The translations under genes and the position numbers were made by a program. A stretch of 64,000 nt of DNA from Sinotaia quadrata (lineage: Eukaryota > Mollusca > Gastropoda > Architaenioglossa > Viviparidae). The notes beneath the pieces were generated by a model. The model was not told the DNA's origin, made no database searches, and saw only the letters and a list, made by a program, of their open reading frames with translations. Positions 41,816 through 55,500 of the stretch are shown here, in pieces (position 1 is the stretch's first letter; each line of letters opens with the position of its first letter). The stretch is from contig CM054180.1 in NCBI GenBank assembly GCA_028829895.1, forward strand, positions 90,335,135 through 90,399,134, given 5' to 3'.

Positions 41816-44800
41816 ACACACAAAATAAATAAACACAAATAACACTTATACAGACATACTACTATATACAAAGAAATATTAAAGAAACTACTCTTCTAGT
41901 AGGTAAAGTAATTACAAATTTTATACACACACACATTTATAATATGAATAATAATCACTCATTTAAAAACAAGACTATACTTCTATTCTCTATATTGTTC
42001 ATCATTAGAAAATAAAGTAATTTTAAATTATATACAGAATGATAATCACTTATTTAAAAAATAACTATACTGCTATTTTCTAAATGTTACTATAGATCAG
42101 GGGTCTCCAACTTTTCAGCCCGAGGGCCGCATTAACTATCAAACAGTAGTTCGGGGGCTGACTACACACTTGAGGTCCAAATAAATAAGAATCAAAACAT
42201 GGATGTTGTTTTTAATTATTTATTTAATATTATTTTATTCAGTTATTATTTAATAACACATTGATACACCACACATGAACACCTGCATTAGTGGGAATAG
42301 TGAAATTGTTTCCTGGATGCCAAAATAGCAGACATTTCTGGCTTTAGATTTGATGTCCCTAACATCAACAGTGACCTGAGATTATCATCGGACAAGTTTG
42401 TTCTCAAATTGTTCTATGCGTATTTTCATTCTTGAAAATGTTTGTTCACACAGGTATGTTGTTCCAAAGATTGAAAGGTACCTTGATGCAAAGGTTTTGA
42501 AATTAGGAAAGTCTTCCTTGGGCAAAAACTGGTAAAAACCCACCAGTCCTTCTTTGAACTTGTCCCTAATGAGGTCATTTGCTTGCAACTCATTGGCTTT
42601 GTCTAATAGTCATTGCTTGTATACTATAGACTGGTTGGACTGGATACTAAGAATATGTCCGACTTATGTAACAATCAGTGACCCATATCAATAACGCTTC
42701 TTTATTCCAAATCTGGGTCAGAGTTGTTTGTTCCCTCTCAACTCTCAGAGATTAGAGATAGAAAAATTTGGCGGTGGCTGATCTTGGCAGGATACACATA
42801 AATTTCCATAATTTTTTTCCCATAGACAAAAGGTCTCCACAAGCCACATCAGAAGGCCTCACGGGCCGTAGTTTGGAGACCCCTTATAGATCATTAATAC
42901 TTAATACTATCACTAATAGTAATAAATATCAGTAGTAAATGTAATATATATATATGACAATTAAAAAATTACTTAAAAAGCTTTCGTCATTCATAAAAAA
43001 AATCATACATAACTCATTTTCATAACAGCTAGAAATATATCTATGAGCATAATAATGACTATAAAAACATATGGCGTGTAGTACAGTAACTATATATTAT
43101 CAGAAAAATAACTTACTAGACAAGTTCATCGTCAATCATTGTTTCCTCGGTGTCTCCAACATTATCATAAATGGTATACGAACTACTATCAGATGAACTT
43201 TCGCTGTCATCAGCACAAATTGGATCAAAGAGAAAATTACATTGGTGGCCATTTGACTCCCATTCACGATGTCACTTCTGCTTGTTTTTACCCCAAGGGC
43301 TTGGGATTGTGTGTCTTAGTAATGGGGCAAATCTCGTTCACAAACTATGACCTAGATTCCATTTCACTTGGTCTTTGAAACAACAATGGTTAAGGTAAAC
43401 TACATTTTGCACCAATATGGAAAGTCATAAAATATTTTAGGGTGAATGTTTTATCTTCTATATGTAATAGAATAATTATAGATTTTTTAATAAGTTTAAT
43501 GTTACCATTTATTAAGTAGGATGTCTCACTTAAAAGAAATAAGAAATTATTAAACAATTATCCCAAATTTTATCACTTAAAGGATGGATAATTTTTATCA
43601 ATGATCTAATGCCTCACAACACTTTGATTTTCATGGTATGATGTCTATAGATCCACAACCAACTACTCATTTCATACTTAATTAACTTTGGTAAAACCAT
43701 TGCTAAGTTTCTAATTAATAGTTATCCAACATAAAAATTCATATCAATACACTTTACACAAATAATACATTTATGAATACATCTTTATAAATTCTGTTTA
43801 TAATATTTAAAAAATACTAATATAATATTAAAAAAAAACTATTGCATCTCAACAACTATCTTATCTACCCTTCTCTCTCTCTCACACACACACATACACA
43901 CACACACACACACATACACACACACACACACACATGCATGAGATAATGAAATGGCTGATAAGAAACTGTAACAGTGAAGCTAAAGATTATAAAATTACAC
44001 CTACCACTGGGTGGATACTGAAACTTGATTCCATCCAACAAAAGAGTCTCTAGAGTGTGTAAATGGACTATTTGCTGGGGCAACATTGTTATTTCATTGT
44101 CAGATATGTCCAGCATTCGAAGGACTGGTAAACTGCATAGTCCCTTTGGCAATAATTTTAGTTTATTTCCTGAATTTAAAAAACAAATGGTTACACCTTC
44201 ATTAGAAATAAAAGATTTTTACTACCCCTTCCTCTCCCCCCACCCCCTACCCCGAAATGTTTACAAAATACACAACATAAAAGTGTAAATGAAAAATTAG
44301 AAAACATGATATAATCTAAAGGAAATTCACAAGTTTGTAAATAGAATATTGTAAATGACATTTAAGAGAACTTGATTCACAAAATGGAAACCATTAATCT
44401 TTATAGATAATTTATACTAAAAACAAAAACACGTTAAGTTTGAAGGGAAAAGGAATTGGATGAATTCTAAATGTTTTCTTTTTTAAACCATTGTCAACAA
44501 CAAAAAAAAAGAGTAACTTGTGGTGTGCTGGGGATTTTCTTTTCCTAGCTATTTATTTTGAAGACATCTAGCAGTAAAATTTTTTTTTTAAAACCTGTAA
44601 TGATGCACTCTTTTCTCAACACTTTTTCAAATAAAATCTTACATAAGTATATCAACTAGGCACAATATATGAAACAACCACTTAACTAATACTCACAAGA
44701 TTGAATTTAGCTCAAGGTCAATATGACCATGAGTGATGCAAACTATATTTCATCTAGTAGAATAAAGCACTGTTATTCAAAAAAAGAACTATATCTAGAA

Positions 44801-46495
44801 ATAGTATATAATGGTAGTTTCCAAATAAACAAAAATCATGAAACATGCATAGAGATGTTTAGTTTATTGTTAAAATTAATTATGTTTTAAGTTCAGCTTT
44901 ATAGTTGAGGTTTTTTATTCATATTTTCCAAATACAGATGTATGCAGCTCAACATCAAAGCTGACTATTGTTTTCTTAAAGTAGATGTGTACACTTATTT
45001 CGCTTATTACAATTATTTCAAGACTGTTCAGTTTCCTAATGAGGTGCATGCAGATGTTCTTAAAATAAATGCGAGATTAGAGTTGGAGATGATCATTCCT
45101 GACAACTCATTTATAGTTAAGCCTTATTTCTATTATTGCAAAGACATAATTTAATCTTAAATGTGTCCTCTTTTGTAGCACAGTTTTAAAGATGTATTAT
45201 ATTTACATATTAAAGATATACGTGTAAATCAATTAAGTGCTTTTGAAGCTCAGTTTGAAAGTTATACATAATTTATTATCATAGATGTGTAGTTCAGTAA
45301 GTTTGTTATATACATCAGTATTGTAGTTAGGTGTTTTTATTATAGATTATTATTAAAGTTGATTGCTTCTGAAACTTGGTATGTAAATTCCATATAGCTG
45401 TCATAATTATTATAGATATTTCATTCAAAGTGATGATTTCTTGTTTCTGATTATTAAATTTTATATAGAATTATTATAAAAATCTCAACTTGTTTAAAGT
45501 TGAAGGAAATACTTCTTTATTATTATTCAATGAAATTTGTTGTTTCTGTATACCAATCTTACTATTTACTTATTACTATATTTTTTTTATTGCAGCTTTG
45601 TTTAGCAGTTTAAGTTATACATTATTGTTGTGTGTATATCAGAGCTGGAGGGTTTTTATTTATGTTTATCAGTCTTACTACAGATTTATATCTTTTACTC
45701 CTGTTGTAAATGTATAATTCAGCTTAATGATGTGTCATCACTTCTGTCTTCAATTTAGAGTTGTGATGTCATTATTATTCAGATCTACATTTGACTATTA
45801 GTTTGTAGATATGTAGCATTTATCTGACTGGACTGTTAATTAACAAAAATACCATTTGCATTTGAATGAATTTACAATTTTACAAAGTACAATCTTAGAC
45901 TGTAACATGTACCAATTCTTAATAATATTTTCAGATATCATCTTGTGCATTATGTATAATATTTTTCAATTATTTTAGATTATCCAAATCTATGTTTCAC
46001 ATAGTTAAAGTGAAGTAAGATCTGCAATTTCCTGATACTCATGGAAATGGCAATTTGCTTTGTCATTTCTGTACCTTCAAGTTCAATATAAAAGAATGTC
46101 CATTTGAAAATTGTGTAATCATATACTCATCTTGTGTATGTACAATTGTAAAAAATATTTTAACTCACACAAACAAGATCTTTTAATCATTTTATCAAAA
46201 TATCTATTGGGACTATAACTAAAATTACACACACACACAATTTTAAGTTTAATTAAATGGTTAATTTAAATCATTCTCTAACAAATACCCTTTTGTACAA
46301 ACTGTACTCATACAGACGTAAGCACATTTTTATGCCCACCTCTCTCACAGATGTAAGCAAATTTTTGTTCCCTGCATTCTCACAAACACAATCATGTTTT
46401 TGCAAATCTGTTTTTAAAATAATGCCAAATTGAGACTGATTTTTATGCCAATCAGAACTTAGTTATTTTCAAATCAGTTTCTGATATCAGTATCA

Positions 46496-46554
<59 letters not shown>

Positions 46555-49500
46555 GTGTTTAAAACAATACTACTAATGCTGGCCTCATTTACGTTAATCA
46601 CAATATGGCAGTGAGATTTCATGGCAGTTCTGAGTCAAGTGATGTTAACTGATCAGTCCCATTGATTTTTCTTCAATGCAGTGAAGGCAGATTGTTTAAA
46701 TGGTCTGAGATGCAGGCAGATAATTTAATTACAGATGATGCAGAGACTGAAGTGATATTGCTTTTAATCAGGACACAATAGTAGCTAGTTTGACTCTGAC
46801 AATGAAGTAGATCACTGATTCATAATGTCAATGAATGGACTGTGCATCTTCATACACTATTTATTTCAATGATTTTAATAGAGCTGGTACAGGAGCTGTG
46901 TTTCTTGATGGATTTGATGCAATGACTGCAATGGCATTAGATTCCTGAAGAGCTATTGGTAGAGATCCTTAAGAACACAAACAAGTACCACTGTATTTTG
47001 ACAAGGTGGCTGTACATGTGCCAATTTTGAGCAGACAACACTAGAATAGATGAAATGAGATAAAATGAATGCAATATTTTGATGGGCTGTAGCAGTTACC
47101 AGATACTGATCCCTATTGGTCTGCAGATCCTTTTATCAGCAACGTTGACATAAAACTGATCTTTGCCAGAAATTGTTTTGTCAGTCTGACTTCATGCCTT
47201 TATGTCCGTGAAAGATGGGCTGAGCCAGCCCAAGCAGACCTGAACTTTCACCATTTATACAAAATAAAAGGTGTAATGGATACTCTGGTAACTAAATTTG
47301 TTGCTACATTCCTGCATGGGCATCATTTGGCTATAGACAAATCACTGATTCATTTTACTGAGCATTTTGTGTATCTACAGTACATACCAACAAAACCAGT
47401 CAAGTGTATTATACTTGTGGATGCTCTGTGGTAGTGATACTGCATGTTTATGTAAATTTGAAATTTACTTTGGTAATGAAACCACTGGCCAATACCTAAT
47501 GGATGTGGTCATATTGTTCTAACAAAGCTGTCGGCAGAATTAGACTTCATGCACAGTTCTTACTTTTTCAACAATTTATTTACATCTCCTAAATTTATGG
47601 AAGATGTGCTCAAGAGAGGGCTGTTTGCCTCTGAACTGTAAGATAGTAGAGAAGAGGCTTATCACAAGAGATGAAACAGTTGCAAAATCTACAATGAAGT
47701 GAAAACAAATCTATGAAAAAGAGAAACAGTAATCTAACCACAGTGGTGTGGTAGGAAAACAAGTAAAAACAAATCTATGAAAAAGAGAAACAATAATCTA
47801 ACCACAGTGGTGTGGTAGGATAAACAAGTGAAAACAAAACTATGAAAAAGAGAAACAGTAATCTAACCACAGTGGTGTGGTAGGATAAACAAGTGAAAAC
47901 AAATCTATGAAAAAGAGAAACAGTAATCTAACCACAGTGGTGTGGTAGGATAAACAAGTGAAAATAAAACTATGAAAAAGAGAAACAGTAATCTAACCAC
48001 AGTGGTGTGGTAGGATAAACAAGTGAAAACAAATCTATGAAAAAGAGAAACAGTAATCTAACCACAGTGGTGTGGTAGGATAAACAATTAAAAAAAAAAC
48101 AAGTAGCCATTCTGTCAACCTTCAGTGATCCAACCTCCATGCCCAAGCTCATTGATGCATTGGACCCAATATTGATTGTCTACCTGTTCTGCAGCCGCAA
48201 ATTCTCTTTGACTAGAATAGATGAAATGCTCATATGAAAGTTGTAGACTTTCGTGACCAAAAGTGAATGAAGTATGACTGTGGGGTGGAATTGCAAAAAG
48301 ACCTGAAAATACACTTTCTGGTTTCTAGTAAATTCTGCCATCACAAATTATTTCATACTGAATGACCAGACTTCAACTGCAATTCAGTGGTGCAAACATT
48401 TTTCTCATCTTGATTTTGGTCATGAACTTGCCACACAACTTATTGCTGGATTCAGTGCCAGAAAATGACATCCTGAAATTGAGTGCACTGTCCTGTAATA
48501 ATCAGAATATGTGAGGTCATGTCAACATCAAGATGCCTAGGAGAAACTACTGCCATTATTATCTCAAGCAACAAGTCCTTAAGGTTACAATTTTGGGTTG
48601 TACTCAGTGTAACATAAATTTATGCAAGAAATATCATGCCCTATACCACCAATAAACTGTGAAGTGTCAGTACACTAACATATCAATTTCACCTACCCAC
48701 CCCAAAATTAAGGGTGCTTTGTTTTTATGCTGCAAGCATTTGTTTGTTTGTTTTACTAACATTTACAAGATTAAATACTGCAGCATAAGTAGTTAATGCA
48801 AAATAAAATTACAAACATCTGTTTATTTATAATATTGCATAAAAGTCTTTACTTTCTTGGTCTCATAGTTTTATCACACACAAAGTCTTTACTTTCTTGG
48901 TCTCATAGTTTTATCACACACAAAGTCTTTACTTTCTTGGTCTCATAGTTTTATCATACACAAAGTCTTTACTTTCTTGGTCTCATAGTTTTATCACACA
49001 CAAAGTCTTTACTTTCTTGGTCTCATAGTTTTATTGCACACAAAGTCTTTACTTTATTGGTCTTGTAGTTTTATTGCACACAAAGTCTTTACTTTCCGGG
49101 CTCCATAATTTTATTGCACATAAAGTCTTTATTGGTCTTGTAGTTTTATTGCACACAAAGTCTTTATTTTCTTGATCTCATAGTTTTATCACACACAAAG
49201 TCTTTACTTTCTTGGTCTCGTAGTTTTATTCCACACAAAGTCTTTACTTTCTGGGCCCAATAGTCTAACTGCAGGCAAAGTTTTTATTTTCTGGCCCCTT
49301 GCCATTTAATTCCTACAAACCGTTAACTGACTGAAACACAAAGCAGTATACCATGCATGTAGATTTCCTAAACTGTGAAAGAGAAGCTGTCTGAGGTTGG
49401 ACAAGTGTAGGTTTCATCTCTGTCCTGGGTTTGCTCATTTTGGCATCATTCATTTCACATTTCAGAGTGGGTGTGTGGAGGAATCCATACCTGAAGTTAT

Positions 49501-52500
49501 ATGTAACGTGATATTTTAAAGCCCTATCTGTAAAAATGAGACAATGAAGCAGAACAACAATTGTAGCAATTTCTAGTAACTTCTTTGTACCAGAAATTGT
49601 TTGATGTAGTTAGCATACCTTACCACCATACATGAATGGTGCATAGTATATTCCTTACACTTATACACTGCAGTAGATATTTTACGTGTTTACCACAGTC
49701 ATAGAAGTTTATAATCAGTAAACCAGGAAATTCAGATGATACAAGGAGAGGCTGCTTTTTCCTGAAAAATATCACCAGGGAGCAAACGCTAAGCTTCCAC
49801 TTTATTTCTTTTTAACTCCACTCTTTTTTACATTCAAGTTTCAACTTACAGTTTCATGCAACAGTATTTATTAGCCAAATATATGAATACAGCATAATAA
49901 ATATAGCATAATAGTTTATGAACAGGTTAACTAGAAACAATGTGTTAGCATACTACATATAAGCATTCTAGTTCACAATTTGTAGAATTAATAGTCTACT
50001 CACATAATGCATCTCTATGTAAAATGCAAGTATAACATATCAGTAGCAAAAATGCATGAAATATTTCTAATTCCATTCTCTCTCAGTCAGTTAACTCACC
50101 ATTAAGCTAACAGCTGTCTTTCATGACCGATTTTCTTGCCATACCAAATTCAAGTGATTAGACAATCCTCTATTGCATGTAAAATTTTGATCTCAGCCTA
50201 TTGGCTGGACTTGTTCTCGTAAATCTTAACCATTGGATAATAAAATTACTCATCCAGTTGGAACTGGTTGGCATTGCATCAGCAATTTCTAGCATATTCC
50301 CAACTTGAGTGTTTACTCCTACTCCAACTCTGACACTTACAAAAATACCAGCATAAGGAGTGCCCCAGTTTGGGTCACTTTGACATTTAACAATTTATAT
50401 AATAATTAAGTTTAGAAATAGAGAGAGGCAAATTTACTCCACCACACAACCAATATTTTTTTTTTTAATTGATATTTACTACATTGTTCATTCATGTTAC
50501 TTTCAATTTTTGTTTTCCAATATTTATTTTTTAAAATTGTTCTGCAAACATGTTAGTTTTAGATTGTCACAGATAACACCCTCATTCCTCTTCACCACGG
50601 GTTTGAAATGTCTCAAGCATTCTGTTTTGTATTATACCTGCTTATATTAACATCTTTCCCCCCTTCCCACCCCCATCTCCCAATGCGCATATGTTCCATA
50701 GGATGAATTCAAGTCACCACTCCCCTGATATTGGACATGGACATTGACAGTGAAATATTTTGTACAATCTCCTTTCAGGGTCATTAGCATTCACTGTCTT
50801 ATTTTTAGAGAAAAGGCTTTAAAATATCACGTTACATATAACTTCAGTTATGGATTCCTCCACACACCCACTCTGAAATGTGAAATGAATGATGCCAAAA
50901 TCAGCAAACCCAGGACAGCTGATGAAACCTACACCTGTCCAACGTCAGACAGCTTCTCTTTCACAGTTTAGGAAATCTACATGCGTGGTGTGCTGCTTTG
51001 TGTTTCAGTCAGTTAACGGTTTGCAGGAATTAAACTGCAAGGGGCCAGAAAATAAAAACTTTGCCTGCAGTTAGACTATTGGACCCAGAATATCTACTGC
51101 AGTATATAAGTGTAAGGAATACACTACGCACCATTCATGTTTGGTGGCAAGGTATGCTGACTACATCAAACAATTTCTGGTACAAAGAAGTTACTGGAAA
51201 TTGCTACAATTGTTGTTCTGCTTGAGGAAGCTGGTACAGCCAATGAACACCTAGGTAACCTCGAGAGAATAGCAGCGAATCAGTATTCTACAACATGAGG
51301 GGGGAATCACGTGGAATTGACAGTAATAAATGAACAATAAACTTGTGGCTTTGTTACCAAAAAGGTACATGAAAGACTATTAAGACAGTGCCTAAATCAG
51401 GTTATGTACAAACTATAACTGCTTACCTCAACTCCATTTCTTTACTCTGATAAGAATTATACTGTGATTTGTATTGTCACTAAATTGTTGAAATGTGTTT
51501 TAGGATATAGCACTATATAGATATTAAAATTATTTGAACATGGTTTCCTGGAAATATTGATGTCAAATAATCTTTCTCATTGTATTTGTTATAAGTATAT
51601 TTGATTGTTGATTTAATAAATTTATTGTTAAATTTATCAACCTTCTTACACATATTGATAACTTTATGTTGGAGAAGAAAGTAGGTGGATGGGAGCTCAC
51701 TAAATAAAGGACATGATGAATCAGTGTGTATATACACAAAATTAATTCACTGCATGAAACTACACAACACTTTGCAGTTTCAAAATTAAAAAATTCTTCA
51801 ATAAATATGAGAAAGTACTAATTCATCTATAAGCTGTAAGTGAACCAGCTTTAAGCTTGAACCAGCTTTAATTAAGAAAGAATGTGTAGAAATCAATTTC
51901 CTATTCTTTAAACATTACAGAGGTTTCCCAGATAAAATACAACTATATTCTCACAGCCCAAATAACTGCCCCATAAAAATTTAAAAGAATTTAAAATCCT
52001 TCAAAGAACTAAGTCAAGATATTTCTCTATATGGTGCAGCCATCAAATATGAATTTTTAACAAAACACTGACATAGGTACTTACCTCAGTACAGATAGTA
52101 TGACACTACACCACACACAAAAATGCAGAAAATGGGTACAATATGGTGCTTCTGTTGCCCAGATTAGAATAATAGGCAGGCGGAGGTTTGATGATTAAAA
52201 AATTTAAGTATAATCTCACTTCTCTAAAAGTGAGATTATACTTAAATTTTTTAATTATATGGATCAAAAGAAAAGAAACCATGAAGGTAAAAGCAACATT
52301 TAATATTTAATAAGATAATCCATCACAACTAACCAAAGCAGTAGCATCAATTTTAATAACTTGTGAGAGGAGAACAGATAAGCAGTTAACAGATTATAAA
52401 TAAACAGGACAATGCCTGTTGCAAAATTTTTGGAGGTACTGAGTGGCATAATAAATATAGAAAATATTTAAGGAAACAGTAGGCTGGGGGAATGCTAACA

Positions 52501-55500
52501 ACCAACAGACTATACAAATACAGAAAGGTGCAATGTAAACTTGGCTGTTGTGTTTGCCAAATTCCTACTGTCTTTTTACTGTTCACAAGGTCCTTGCTTT
52601 GCAAAAATAATAAATACTACCACAAAAGGCATTTGCATCCAGTTCAGACATTAACAAGATCCTGGCCGCAAGAGCTAAAAAAAAGTACAGATATCTAACT
52701 AGTAAAGTGTGGGATTACCATGCAAAAAAATTCCTCCTTTTTTCATATTTTCAACCTTGAATATAGTAGGTCAATCCATAACATAAAGCAACAATTAGAT
52801 GACTAAATATAAAGTAGGAAGTAGGCACAAAGTAGGGTAAAGGCTAATATTAATTATTTTATACAAGAATGGGAAAGAAATTACAGAACAGGAGAGATGT
52901 TAACTATAAAGTGGAGATAGGAAATGTGTCATTACTGTGTACAATTGTAATGATTTGTTTGTAAAACAAAAATTGTATAAGTCAGTCTTGTAAATAACAT
53001 CTTGTATTCAGATAAAAGAAAAAGTCACTCGTGATCAGTTTTCATTCAACAGAAGTGCTTATTAGTTTATTATGCCTGAGAAAGGTAATATTTTATGTGA
53101 CTGAACATTTTTGGATCACTGAATATCACTTAATAAGTCATGAAAATAAATGATTATAATTATCTGTTATTTATAGAATGTAAATGTGTGAATACAATCA
53201 CATTAAAAGCATGATAGGAAATCTTGACATCAATCACATAAGCAATCTGTTTTATGTAGTGAACAACAAATATGGTTCAAATTTTGAAATTTACAATAAT
53301 TAATATTTAAAAAGTAAAACACATTTATAATTCAGTGACTTCTTCTTACGCATCAATAATAAATTATTAAAAATACACTTTGTAGTTTCAAAAACATTAC
53401 TGGACAGAAATTTTGAGACAGACAGACAGACAGATAGATAAATACCTTTAACATTAAGAGTCTGAAGATTGCGAAGATTTCCAATATTTTCTGGCAAATT
53501 CTCCAGTCTGTTGTTTGCCAAATTTAATATCTGAAACAAACCAAACAAATTACACTAGCAACTGATTAAATTACACTTTGAATGTTCTTTAAAATATTTC
53601 TTAATTGTTGAGCTGAAGAGAGAATAAAATAAAATAAAACAGCAATACAACAAACTGAAATAAGAATAAATAACTCTATGTACTGTAATTTAGATATTAA
53701 AAATCAAAACTGACATCAATGAGCTTGCTCACCTGTAGTCTTTCAAGATGACAAATATCATCTGGCAAAATCTGTAAATCATTGTTGTGGAGGTCTAAAA
53801 CCTGTAAATTAAAGCAAATAAGAACATAAATTAAAAAGTCATTCATAAAAATGTGCAAGGAATTTAAAAAATAAATAAAATAAATAAAAAGATTTAGTCC
53901 TTTTGTGTATAATAACTGCACAAATAAAAATTGAGTATGTCTGTAATAGCAGTACCATTAAAAAATGAATGCGTTGGACCATTGCGTGGATAAATTATAA
54001 ACAGCTGCCAAACAGTTTTTAAAAAATAAAAAATTAAATTAATGATTATGCAATTATTTTCTTCAATGCTGATTTTTTAGTGCATGGAGAAAGTTGGCAC
54101 AGTTACTTCTCTGGTAAAGTTGCTAAGTGTAAATCAAGTCTATGTGCATCAGTGGTTAAAATCTGCCTTTGTATAAGATCAACACTGCCCAAAAGAAATT
54201 GTTGCACTGAGTTTGTTTAAAAACAATGCATTTCTAATAATGACTGCCTTTTCAGTCTGATGAAGCACATCTCAAGTATATTTAAACATACCAGCCTAAA
54301 ATTTGGAAAAAAGCTAATTGAAAAAGTTATATGAAATTGTTTATTGTTTAGGTTTTTTCTAAAACATTACAATAGTGTCACGGAAAAAGGGCAGAGCAAT
54401 CATAAAAATTTATTTTTTTATTTTACCTAATTATTCCCCTTTTGGGGGGGGGGCGCTGTGTGTCAGGTGATTGATGGATGAGTGGCGTGATGCTTGCATT
54501 GTCAGTATGTTTGCAAGCGTGATTCCTTATTATTTATTTATAACAATTTTATTTGATTTGTTTACTTGTTTATTTACGTTAGGAGATAAGAATTAAATTA
54601 GTGATAGGTAGATAGCATATTTAATTGTTAAACACTCGTTAAATAGAAATTTAGCTAGGGATTATTTTAGACTTTGCACCACTAGAATGAATGCATCATC
54701 AAACAATAGGCATCCATTATTTCACATGCCTTTTATTTCTAAAAGGCCTTGGAAGAGTTAGGTTTTATAAAAGAAGATTACAGGGACTTTTCCCGGTCAG
54801 TGTAAGAGTGTTTGCGCGCAGAGCAACATCAGAAGCTACGGAGAGCTTAGACGTTTTTTTATCGTCACGTTCTGGCGCCGTCCATTTTGCCTAATTTTCA
54901 CAATTAGCAAAATAGGAGTACAGGAGTGCTCACCCTTCTTTGGCCCAGACTTTGCAGTGTCTTCATGGGATAGGACCAGCCGGCTTCTACCCACCCAGCC
55001 ACACGACGGGCACCCTCCCCTAGATTGTCGGCAGGAACCAGGGCTACACACAGACTGGGGATTCTGAGACAAGTCTACGGGGCACACCTTCATTTACACT
55101 CCGGTTTTCACCATCATCTCTCCGCTCTTTTCAGGGTGGGAGGGGGGTCTTTCTTTTGCTGTTCAGCAAGGGAGACCAGTCAACGAGGCCTGACGGATCT
55201 TCAACCTCAACTCGTTACTGAATATTTGTACTCTGTACATCTTTATCTGCGGGGCCGAGATATCACCCATGATTTTCTTCGCCAGTGTGTTGGCAAGCGT
55301 GACTACATTTTTCTTCTTCACACAGATGTGTGTGTTTTTCCTTTTCTACATTCACATTAGTAAGTAGGATAGATTTAGTTAGTGGTGCATTCATTTAGGT
55401 AGGTAGTTTAGTCGTAGTTTATTAATTATTTGAAACTTTGGAAAATTATTGACATTTATTTATAGAAACATTTTCCTATAAACATTTAATATTAATATTG

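Larger units (their letters stand above)
39445..43380 (+). mobile_element. THAP-domain TIR element, copy 2 (full length, with insertions)
   Basis: The left end (tttaaagatcaagtgaaatg, then aaatctaggtca) and the right end (its reverse complement at 43346-43380, few changes) form terminal inverted repeats of about 30 bp. Just inside the left end is a THAP finger start at 39739. Near the right end the minus strand encodes an acidic tail ending TIYDNVGDTEETMIDDELV. Removing two later insertions (39781-40515, 42100-42885) leaves about 2.4 kb. P-element-like and Kolobok transposons carry THAP fingers. No transposase core is visible, so this copy is non-autonomous or badly decayed. Confidence 0.75.

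Noticed and set aside
44942..45154. 70-residue plus-strand ORF
   Set aside because: No family resemblance. A frame of this size is expected in a window of this length.
48841..49285. Regular 40-bp repeats that could suggest a CRISPR array
   Set aside because: There are no unique spacers; the whole unit repeats. The setting is an animal intron, so it is a minisatellite.
54691..55360. Two ORFs of 67 and 111 residues in G+C-rich sequence
   Set aside because: Both are within the solo LTR with AATAG duplications. No recognisable domain, and frames are open because of composition.
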